In this document: in pieces, positions 1-5,240 of the stretch | Layout: every line of letters starts with the position of its first letter | Numbering within the stretch: position 1 is the first letter of the stretch | NCBI GenBank assembly: GCA_947463665.1 | Contig: CANHUD010000113.1 | Span: 1-7,431, forward strand | DNA: 7,431 bases | Direction of reading: 5' to 3' | Source of the DNA: Sphingobacteriales bacterium | GTDB lineage: Bacteria > Bacteroidota > Bacteroidia > Chitinophagales > Chitinophagaceae | Notes under the pieces: model-generated | What the model was told of the DNA's origin: nothing | Databases searched by the model: none | The model's input: only the letters and a program-made list of their open reading frames with translations | Program-made: the position numbers and the translations under genes

Positions 1-965
1 ATACCGTCTTTGAATCCAAGTTTTTCCTTTTCTGAATCGGGAACGTTATCCGGCAAATAGGATACGCCCAGATAGGCACGCTGAACCGTTCCGTATTGGA
101 GCAGATCATTTATTATTTTTTTTACGATGTTTACTGGAATCGCATAAGAATATCCTGCGTAAGCACCTGTTGGGGAAGCGATGGCAGAAACAATGCCCAC
201 CAGTTCTCCATTGGTATTAACCAGTGCTCCTCCGCTATTCCCCTGGTTCACCGCTGCATCTGTCTGGATGAATGATTCGATGGGCGTGTTGCTTCTGCGG
301 GCATTCAATCCCAGAGAACGTGATTTAGCACTCACGATTCCCGCTGTTACAGTGGTTTCCAGGTTCAGCGGATAACCTACCGCCAGCACCCATTGTCCAA
401 TTTTTACCACGTCGGAATTCCCGTAAAGGATGAAGGGCAATCCTTTTTCTTCTATCTTCAGCATAGCCAGATCACTGCTGGGGTCTGCTCCGATCAGTTT
501 AGCTGTGTAGGTCTTTTTATTGCTCAGGGTCACCTTGATTTCAGATGCTTCATCGATCACATGATTATTGGTAACAATGTACCCGTCATCTGAAACGATG
601 ACACCCGAGCCACTGGCCCGCTGTGGTTGAGAACGACGGGGCATTCCAAAGAAATCGTCAAAATCTTCTCCGAAAAAATCAGAGAATGGATTCCGGCGCT
701 GTTGCCCGCTGGAAGCATTCCCACTGATCACCGTGGTAATGTGCACCACGGCTGGTACAGCACTCTGGGAGGCCTTGGAGAAATCAACCGGACCTTCAGA
801 TCCCGGATTTTTGTTATCAAACAGACCGGCATAATTGGCGGGGATCCTGGTACTATCACCCTGGATAGAGGCAGATCCTTCGGTCATTTTGTGATAGGCG
901 AACAGCGTACCTGCAGTAGTGGAGGCACTGATCAGCACAACGGTGAGAATCTGTTTTATGTTCAT
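1..965 (-). CDS. htrA: HtrA/Do-type serine protease, partial (C-terminus beyond left edge)
   Basis: Periplasmic trypsin-fold protease of the Do/DegP family, which degrades or refolds damaged envelope proteins. The 321 residues present start at ATG 965-963 and run off the left edge without a stop. Residues 5-24 are hydrophobic and fit a signal peptide or signal anchor. An acidic, Phe-rich stretch at about 92-108 (DFFGEDFDDFF) sits where DegP has its LA loop. The catalytic triad is visible: His135 in TNNHVID, Asp165 in SSDLAML and Ser244 in GNSGGAL. H-to-D spacing is 30, as in E. coli DegP, and D-to-S spacing is 79, slightly longer. The protease domain ends near residue 290, and YGTVQRAYLGV (291-301) opens the first PDZ domain, which the window cuts at about residue 321. 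The number of PDZ domains cannot be seen. It lies downstream of the acyl-CoA reductase on the same strand, but the 179-bp gap suggests its own promoter. Family assignment is firm; DegP, DegQ or DegS subtype is not. Confidence 0.95.
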   Translation of the reverse strand, partial: MNIKQILTVVLISASTTAGTLFAYHKMTEGSASIQGDSTRIPANYAGLFDNKNPGSEGPVDFSKASQSAVPAVVHITTVISGNASSGQQRRNPFSDFFGEDFDDFFGMPRRSQPQRASGSGVIVSDDGYIVTNNHVIDEASEIKVTLSNKKTYTAKLIGADPSSDLAMLKIEEKGLPFILYGNSDVVKIGQWVLAVGYPLNLETTVTAGIVSAKSRSLGLNARRSNTPIESFIQTDAAVNQGNSGGALVNTNGELVGIVSAIASPTGAYAGYSYAIPVNIVKKIINDLLQYGTVQRAYLGVSYLPDNVPDSEKEKLGFKDG

Positions 966-980
966 GTTTGCGTTTGTTTT

Positions 981-1007
981 TAAATGTACGATTGTTTGTC
1001 GGTCAAA
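981..1007 (-). promoter_or_regulatory. Possible Bacteroidota-type promoter for the HtrA gene
   Basis: On the minus strand TTTG (1007-1004) is followed after 15 bases by TACATTTA (988-981). The second box matches the Bacteroidota -7 consensus TAnnTTTG except for its last base. The known spacing is nearer 19-20 bases, so this is a weak candidate. If used, the leader would be about 10 nt, and the -33 box would overlap the left arm of the 997-1024 inverted repeat. Confidence 0.22.
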
Positions 1008-1024
1008 CCCCGTGCCGACCGACA
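997..1024. repeat. Perfect 8-bp inverted repeat upstream of the HtrA gene
   Basis: TGTCGGTC at 997-1004 is the exact reverse complement of GACCGACA at 1017-1024, with a 12-base spacer. It lies 32-59 bases upstream of the protease start codon. It could be a protein-binding operator or, if transcribed, a GC-rich stem in the leader RNA. No T-run follows it on either strand, so it does not look like a terminator. The rest of the 966-1144 gap shows no gene. Confidence 0.5.
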
Positions 1025-1144
1025 CAAATAAAACAAACCTGACGCATTTTCAGTTTACCGCTCGTTCCATTTAACAAGAAATTAGTAAGAGCTTCGTATG
1101 TTGGCAGGGGCTGTCAGTCTGCCGGCTTACATTCCGAAAAAATG

Positions 1145-2143
1145 TCAGTTTAGTGTTTGAAGGAATGCCATGGTATCAATGCCATCGGCATAATCAAAAA
1201 ATCCGGGGCATTGCGCCTGTCCGAAGGGTTTGAAGCCATGTCCGGTAATTACCTGGATTTCATCCGGATTCAGGCGGTCGATCACTTCGTTAACATCCTG
1301 GTAGGTTGCATAATGCAGGCTGGAGATCCCGGCAAACGGACTGGGATGTGGGCGTATCACGATGGAGTCATTGGTGTGATAGGCTTCCCGGTTCATCATA
1401 CTGATGGTAAGGGCATAATCATAGTTATGCTTGTATTTATGAAAATCCATGAAATAATCATACTTGCGGAGTGCCTCCAGTAGTGGGTTGAAATCATATC
1501 CTTCCGGAACAAGAATCTGGCTGATATTGCGGCATCCAAGGCCGAAATAAAGCTGGATATCATCTGCCAGCGCGTGCAGTTCCTCTGTTGATTCCGTTCC
1601 ATCCAGTATAGCGATGCCGGTACGGTTTTTTCGGATGATGTGAGGGTACCGGGCAAAATACTGATGAAAGTAACGAGCTGTATTGCCTGAGCCGGTGGCT
1701 ATGTAGGCATCACATCCTTTCAGGGTGTCAGCAAATGTGAAATAGTTCGATACAGCAGGATCTGTTGCTGTCAGGAACGAGGCCAGATGGCGGAACAACA
1801 CACTGTCTTTGGCAGACAGTTTGATCGTTTGGGTATGTCCGCTCAGAAAGATGCAAAGAAAATCATGAAAGCCCACCAGTGGGATGTTACCCGCCATGAC
1901 CAGCCCTACATTTTTGGGGTTGGGGGTGCTATCGGGAAGCTGATAATGAGCAGCTGCCTGTTGCAAGGTGGAAGCCTGCAGAAAGGAACGGGCGATGTTG
2001 CGGATCGAAAGCTGTATAAATTGCGGAGTGAACCATGCATTCCGGTAGTGAGCTTCTTCAATGGCTTCATCCAGTGCCGGTGCGCCTTCCAGGAGGTACT
2101 TCCCCAACTTCTCCAATGCCTCTGTCCGCTCAATTAATTTCAT
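1145..2143 (-). CDS. LuxC-family acyl-CoA reductase
   Basis: Cytosolic protein of 332 residues, no signal peptide. It resembles the acyl-CoA reductase family named after LuxC, which reduces a fatty acyl thioester to the aldehyde with NADPH through a cysteine thioester, on an aldehyde-dehydrogenase-like fold. Visible marks are GNIPLVGFHD (85-94), a glycine-rich ATGSGNTARYF segment (149-159) fitting the nucleotide site, and FGLGCRNIS (200-208), where Cys204 is the probable catalytic cysteine. It is shorter than LuxC proteins of luminous bacteria, roughly 480 residues, and in line with shorter Bacteroidota homologues. No luxA/B, luxD or luxE lies in the window, so bioluminescence is not suggested. 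It diverges from a ferredoxin gene across 77 bp, which hints at a shared redox role. The start ATG (2143-2141) has no Shine-Dalgarno, as usual in this phylum. The family call is good; substrate and pathway are unknown. Confidence 0.85.
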   Translation of the reverse strand: MKLIERTEALEKLGKYLLEGAPALDEAIEEAHYRNAWFTPQFIQLSIRNIARSFLQASTLQQAAAHYQLPDSTPNPKNVGLVMAGNIPLVGFHDFLCIFLSGHTQTIKLSAKDSVLFRHLASFLTATDPAVSNYFTFADTLKGCDAYIATGSGNTARYFHQYFARYPHIIRKNRTGIAILDGTESTEELHALADDIQLYFGLGCRNISQILVPEGYDFNPLLEALRKYDYFMDFHKYKHNYDYALTISMMNREAYHTNDSIVIRPHPSPFAGISSLHYATYQDVNEVIDRLNPDEIQVITGHGFKPFGQAQCPGFFDYADGIDTMAFLQTLN

Positions 2144-2220
2144 GCGTTTTTAATTTGTTTGTTATACCTTTATAAGGCAATATCGATAAGCAAATTTAAC
2201 CGCTTAAATCTATTGAACGT
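2144..2220. promoter_or_regulatory. Divergent promoter region between reductase and ferredoxin genes
   Basis: These 77 AT-rich bases must hold the starts of both divergent transcripts. Rightward, TTTG (2158-2161) is 19 bases before TATCGATA (2181-2188), which fits Bacteroidota spacing but only the TA of the -7 box. Leftward, TTTG (2194-2191) is 16 bases before TATAAAGG (2174-2167), again a poor -7 match. A short near-palindrome CCTTTATAAGG lies at 2167-2177. That a promoter region exists follows from gene layout; the boxes are guesses. Confidence 0.5.
2194..2209. promoter_or_regulatory. Palindrome ATTTAA-N4-TTAAAT, possible operator
   Basis: ATTTAACCGCTTAAAT is a perfect 6-bp inverted repeat around a 4-bp spacer, 11 bases upstream of the ferredoxin start codon. 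The 5+4+5 core has the geometry of CRP/FNR-family sites (TTGAT-N4-ATCAA) but differs at two positions per half. It overlaps the candidate leftward TTTG box. In AT-rich DNA such a repeat may arise by chance. Confidence 0.3.
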
Positions 2221-2568
2221 ATGGCTATTAAGATCACAGATGAATGTATCAATTGCGGCGCCTGCGAGCCCGAATGTCCGAACAATGCCATTTATGAAGG
2301 AGGAGTAGAATGGGCACTCTCCGACGGAACCACCGTGAAAGGGGCCTTTACCCTGTTGGATGGTTCTATTCTGGATGCAGATGCCAAGAATGCACCGATC
2401 AGTGTTGATACGTATTACATCGTTCCCAATAAATGTACCGAGTGTCAGGGTTTCCATGAAGAACCCCAGTGTGCGGCTGTTTGTCCGGTTGATTGTTGTG
2501 TACCGGATGACATGTACCAGGAGACCGTTGATGAGCTGATGGCTAAAAAAGAAAAGCTCCATCTCTGA
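2221..2568 (+). CDS. 2[4Fe-4S] ferredoxin, Alvin-like with a long insert
   Basis: Small acidic cytosolic electron carrier of 115 residues. The first cysteine motif is C9-x2-C12-x2-C15-x3-C19-P and the second is C72-x2-C75-x8-C84-x3-C88-P, with C92 and C93 following. The 8-residue loop between C75 and C84 and the extra cysteine four residues after C88 match the spacing of Allochromatium vinosum-type ferredoxins, which carry two low-potential clusters. As in that family, C9, C12, C15 and C88 would bind one cluster and C72, C75, C84 and C19 the other. The unusual part is the stretch between C19 and C72, about 34 residues longer than in the A. vinosum protein, rich in D, G and T and ending in YYIVPNKC. 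Homologues with this insert appear common in Bacteroidota (recalled, not searched). It is the first gene of the rightward directon and diverges from the acyl-CoA reductase. Its redox partner is unknown. Confidence 0.92.
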   Translation: MAIKITDECINCGACEPECPNNAIYEGGVEWALSDGTTVKGAFTLLDGSILDADAKNAPISVDTYYIVPNKCTECQGFHEEPQCAAVCPVDCCVPDDMYQETVDELMAKKEKLHL

Positions 2569-2585
2569 GCCTGAATCGGCCTTTC

Positions 2586-3056
2586 ATGCGTTTGCTCATA
2601 CTTTCAGTAGCCTCTCTTCTGCTCTTTGCTGCCTGCGGAGAACCGCCGGAGGATAAAGTAGCTGAATCACCGGAAACAAACGAATTGGAACTGCAGGCGG
2701 TAGATGCTTCTTTCTCTGCCTACAGCAAAGAACACGGGCTTCGAAAAGCATTTCTGGAATACATAGATGAAGACGGCGTGATGATGAGAGACAATGCGTA
2801 TCCTTTCAAAGGTGCGTCTGCCATCCGCCTTATTTCTGCTATGGATGATAAGTCGGTGCGGATGACCTGGGAGCCCCGGGGAGGCGACATAGCCGCATCC
2901 GGTGATCTTGGATACACCTATGGGATTTATGAAATGCACTACGCAGATAAGCAGGTGGAAAGAGGTACCTACGTAACGATCTGGAAGAAGCAGCCGGATG
3001 GTTCCTGGAAATTCGTACTGGATAGCGGTAACCAGGGACTCGGTGATGAACCGTAA
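2586..3056 (+). CDS. Lipoprotein with NTF2-like (DUF4440/SnoaL-type) domain
   Basis: Exported protein of 156 residues. Residues 1-16 form a lipoprotein signal (RLLILSVASLLLFAA) and Cys17 would be the lipidated residue in the lipobox FAAC. A charged linker (18-35, rich in E and P) leads to an NTF2-like fold at about 36-148. Signs of that fold are an N-terminal helix (VDASFSAYSKEHG), then DGVMMRD, an FKGASAI turn, the strands GDLGYTYGIYEM and ERGTYVTIWKKQPDGSWKFVLD, typical of DUF4440 proteins. Such domains are small-ligand pockets or enzymes of many kinds, so no reaction can be assigned. The sequence after Cys17 (GEPPED) is acidic but does not closely match the surface-export signal described in some Bacteroidota, so inner or outer membrane location is open. 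It sits 17 bp after the ferredoxin and 19 bp before the ligase, probably co-transcribed. Confidence 0.8.
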   Translation: MRLLILSVASLLLFAACGEPPEDKVAESPETNELELQAVDASFSAYSKEHGLRKAFLEYIDEDGVMMRDNAYPFKGASAIRLISAMDDKSVRMTWEPRGGDIAASGDLGYTYGIYEMHYADKQVERGTYVTIWKKQPDGSWKFVLDSGNQGLGDEP

Positions 3057-3060
3057 CAAT

Positions 3061-3067
3061 AAAGGGA
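3061..3067 (+). promoter_or_regulatory. Shine-Dalgarno-like stretch before ddl
   Basis: AAAGGGA lies 8 bases before ATG 3076 and is the only purine-rich ribosome-binding candidate close to a start in this window. It supports 3076 over the upstream in-frame ATGs at 2998 and 3046, which lie inside the lipoprotein gene. Bacteroidota rely little on such sites, so the support is modest. Confidence 0.35.
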
Positions 3068-3075
3068 ATACATTC

Positions 3076-4065
3076 ATGTCAAAACCATGCATCGCTTTTG
3101 TGACCGGTGGCTATTCTGCGGAAGCGGCCATTTCTTACAAAAGCGCTATTACCATAGAAAAGAATCTGGATCGTGAGCGCTTCGATGTATTTCGAATTGA
3201 TATCACACCCACCCACTGGTTCCACAAAACAGCGGATGGGTTGGAAATCGATGTTGACCGCAGGGATTTTTCTCTGGAGATCGGTGGTAAAAAAATCCGG
3301 TTTGATGCTGTTTTCATCGGCATTCACGGTACTCCCGGAGAAGATGGAAAATTACAGGGATATTTCGATCTTCTGGGATTGCCTTACACATCCTGTGATG
3401 CTGCTACGTCTGCGCTGACGTTCAATAAGCGGTACACAGTGGCGGTAGCCGCTTTCAGCGGAATTTCCGTTGCACGATCCTTACATCTGTTCAAACATTC
3501 ACCTGTTGCTCCTGAATCTATCCTGAACCAGTTGTCGCTCCCGGTATTTGTGAAGCCAAACAATGGCGGATCCAGTATAGGCATGAGCAGGGTAAACCAG
3601 CCGGAAGCATTAGGGGAAGCATTGGAAAAGGCATTCGCGGAAGACGATCAGATCCTGGTGGAAGAGTTCATTAGCGGCCGCGAATTTACCATCGGTGTTT
3701 ACCGGCGCCAGGGCCTGATACATACGCTTCCGTTTACGGAGATTTTTACCGAAAAAGAGTTTTTTGATTTTGAGGCGAAATACCAGGGACTGTCCAGAGA
3801 AGTAACGCCTGCCGAATGCCCGGAAGAAATGGCAGAAAAGATCCGGAATGCTGCCTGCAAAGTGTACGAAGTGTTCAATTGCAGCGGTATTGTTCGGATG
3901 GATTTTATATTCAGTGAAACAAAAAACGAACCCTTCCTGCTGGAGATCAATACGGTGCCCGGACAAAGTGAGATGAGTATTGTTCCGCAACAGGTGAGAG
4001 CTGCAGGTGAAACATTGAAAGATTTTTACAGTACGCTCATTGAAGAAGCCCTACAACGAACGTAA
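3076..4065 (+). CDS. ddl: D-alanine--D-alanine ligase
   Basis: Cytosolic ATP-grasp enzyme, 329 residues, that joins two D-alanines with ATP to form the dipeptide later added by MurF to the peptidoglycan precursor. The first domain has GGYSAEAAIS (11-20), with Glu16 in the place of the substrate-binding Glu15 of E. coli DdlB, and HGTPGEDG (84-91). The ATP-grasp part shows VKPNNGGSSIGM (159-170) with ATP-binding Lys160, LVEEFISGREFT (194-205), the omega-loop FFDFEAKY (229-236), RMDF with Asp276, and metal-binding EINTVPG (290-296). Lys235-Tyr236 match the Lys-Tyr pair of D-Ala-D-Ala ligases; D-lactate-type enzymes have Phe or other residues there. The start at 3076 is chosen because MSKPCIAFVTGG begins the first beta strand directly; longer readings overlap the lipoprotein gene. 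The stop is one base from the start of the PASTA gene, so translation of the two is probably coupled. Confidence 0.96.
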   Translation: MSKPCIAFVTGGYSAEAAISYKSAITIEKNLDRERFDVFRIDITPTHWFHKTADGLEIDVDRRDFSLEIGGKKIRFDAVFIGIHGTPGEDGKLQGYFDLLGLPYTSCDAATSALTFNKRYTVAVAAFSGISVARSLHLFKHSPVAPESILNQLSLPVFVKPNNGGSSIGMSRVNQPEALGEALEKAFAEDDQILVEEFISGREFTIGVYRRQGLIHTLPFTEIFTEKEFFDFEAKYQGLSREVTPAECPEEMAEKIRNAACKVYEVFNCSGIVRMDFIFSETKNEPFLLEINTVPGQSEMSIVPQQVRAAGETLKDFYSTLIEEALQRT

Positions 4066-4066
4066 T

Positions 4067-4891
4067 ATGAAACAACAAAGCCAAAACAAGAACAGCCGGT
4101 TGCCAAAATCCTTAGGTGCGAACATTGCCCTCGGCGTGGTTACCTCTTTGTTTTTGCTCTTTTTGTTTCTGCAGACCCTTAATTTCTGGACCAACCATGG
4201 GGAATACCTGCGGGTGCCGGATGTAACCGGCAAAACGCTCGACGAGGCTACACGGATACTCGAAGAACAGGGATTTGAGATCCTGATTCAGGACTCTATT
4301 TACCAGGATACCCTTCTTCCGCTGGAAGTCATGAAGCAGTTTCCGGATGCAGATGCTACGGTAAAAGTTAATCGGACCGTATATCTGACCATCAATCGGG
4401 CGGTTCCACCGCTCATCGATATGCCCAATTTAGTGGGTTTAAGTTTCCGGAATGCAGAATTGGAATTGCGTTCAAGAGGATTGAAACTCGGTGACACCAG
4501 TTACGTGCCGGACATTGCAAAAAATGCGGTTAAAGATCAGATACTGGATGGAATTTCGATTAAACCCGGAGATAAAGTGCTGATGGGCTCTACTATTTCG
4601 CTGGTATTGGGAGCGGGTATCGGCAACGAGCAGATTCCGGTGCCGGATCTGTTCGGAATGACCTTTGAAGAAGCCGGAATTCTTCTTGAAGCCAGTGGAA
4701 TAAACCTCGGTGTCGTTTTACCGGATCCTGATGTTCAGGATACCCTTTCCAGCTTTATTTACTGGCAGAATCCTCCCCGTTTTACGGAGGAGAATAAGCT
4801 GAATCTGATCCGTATGGGACAAATGATGGATCTCAGGCTGAGTGTGCAGCGTCCTGTCCGGGATACATCGAGTCTGTTTCCGAATAACTGA
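4067..4891 (+). CDS. Membrane-anchored protein with three PASTA domains, no kinase
   Basis: Protein of 274 residues with a short basic cytosolic tail (1-17, NKNSRLPKS), one membrane helix (about 18-40, ALGVVTSLFLLFLFLQTL) and a periplasmic region made of PASTA repeats. Repeat 1 spans about 47-110 (YLRVPDVTGKTLDEATRIL to VYLTIN), repeat 2 about 114-182 (PPLIDMPNLVGLSFRNAELEL to ISLVLG) and repeat 3 about 188-260 (EQIPVPDLFGMTFEEAGILL to DLRLSV). PASTA modules are known from the Ser/Thr kinases of Gram-positives and from some penicillin-binding proteins, where several bind muropeptides or lipid II; here neither kinase nor transpeptidase is attached. The C-terminal 14 residues look unstructured. 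ATG 4067 follows the ddl stop by one base and is preferred to the in-frame ATG at 4040 inside ddl. Next to ddl, a structural or sensory role at the cell wall is a fair inference but unproven. Confidence 0.9.
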   Translation: MKQQSQNKNSRLPKSLGANIALGVVTSLFLLFLFLQTLNFWTNHGEYLRVPDVTGKTLDEATRILEEQGFEILIQDSIYQDTLLPLEVMKQFPDADATVKVNRTVYLTINRAVPPLIDMPNLVGLSFRNAELELRSRGLKLGDTSYVPDIAKNAVKDQILDGISIKPGDKVLMGSTISLVLGAGIGNEQIPVPDLFGMTFEEAGILLEASGINLGVVLPDPDVQDTLSSFIYWQNPPRFTEENKLNLIRMGQMMDLRLSVQRPVRDTSSLFPNN

Positions 4892-4910
4892 CACATTTAA
4901 ACCGATATGT

Positions 4911-5219
4911 ATGAACGTCATTACACCTGAGGAAGTGAAAAAAAGACTGGAGGCCGGTGAAAAACTGAACCTGGTCGATGTCCGCGAACCATCTGAACAC
5001 GCTGATTTTAATATCGGTGGTATTCTGCATCCTTTGGGAAGGATTATGGGAGCTGATACCGAGGGCATTGATGAGATGATGAATGAAGAAGTCATTGTCT
5101 ATTGCAGAAGCGGGAACAGAAGCGGGAATGCCTGTATGATGCTGGAGACGATGGGCTTTACCAATGTAAAGAACCTGACAGGCGGCATGCTGGCCTGGGA
5201 GGCTACTTTCGGCCGCTGA
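4911..5219 (+). CDS. Single-domain rhodanese-like protein
   Basis: Small cytosolic protein of 102 residues made of one rhodanese domain and nothing else. Landmarks are the helix ITPEEVKKRLEAG (4-16), LVDVREPSEH (21-30), the persulfide-carrying Cys65 in VYCRSGNRSG (63-72) and the closing GGMLAWEATFG (91-101). The six-residue active loop CRSGNR is the length seen in sulfurtransferases of the GlpE/PspE kind, which move sulfane sulfur from thiosulfate or a persulfide to an acceptor; a longer loop would suggest phosphatase relatives. Substrate and acceptor cannot be told. ATG 4911 is taken because the domain begins right after it; the in-frame ATG at 4842 lies in the PASTA gene and would add an unrelated N-terminus. 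It sits 19 bp after the PASTA gene and 21 bp before the rhamnosidase gene. Confidence 0.92.
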   Translation: MNVITPEEVKKRLEAGEKLNLVDVREPSEHADFNIGGILHPLGRIMGADTEGIDEMMNEEVIVYCRSGNRSGNACMMLETMGFTNVKNLTGGMLAWEATFGR

Positions 5220-5240
5220 TCGGTTGTCAACACACTCAAC

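Noticed and set aside
627..983. 118-codon plus-strand frame
   Set aside because: It is antisense to the N-terminal half of the HtrA protease, whose triad and signal segment are read on the minus strand.
1103..1123. GGCAG/CTGCC repeat as a terminator after the acyl-CoA reductase
   Set aside because: The stem is only 5 bp with an 11-base loop, and no T-run follows on the minus strand.
1145..2143. Bioluminescence (lux) function for the LuxC-like protein
   Set aside because: No luciferase, LuxD or LuxE gene is present, and shorter LuxC-like reductases occur in many non-luminous bacteria.
2998..3075. Longer N-terminus for the D-Ala-D-Ala ligase
   Set aside because: The extra 26 residues overlap the lipoprotein gene and precede the first beta strand; ATG 3076 with AAAGGGA in front is better.
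2667..3092. 141-codon minus-strand frame, and similar ones opposite the ferredoxin and ligase genes
   Set aside because: Each is antisense to a well-supported gene with clear motifs and has no recognisable protein content.
3760..3783. Possible D-Ala-D-lactate specificity because the omega loop reads FFDFEAKY
   Set aside because: The discriminating Lys-Tyr pair (235-236) is of the D-Ala-D-Ala type; the Phe residues earlier in the loop are not the deciding position.
4842..4910. Longer N-terminus for the rhodanese
   Set aside because: The extra 23 residues come from the end of the PASTA gene in another frame and do not belong to the rhodanese fold.
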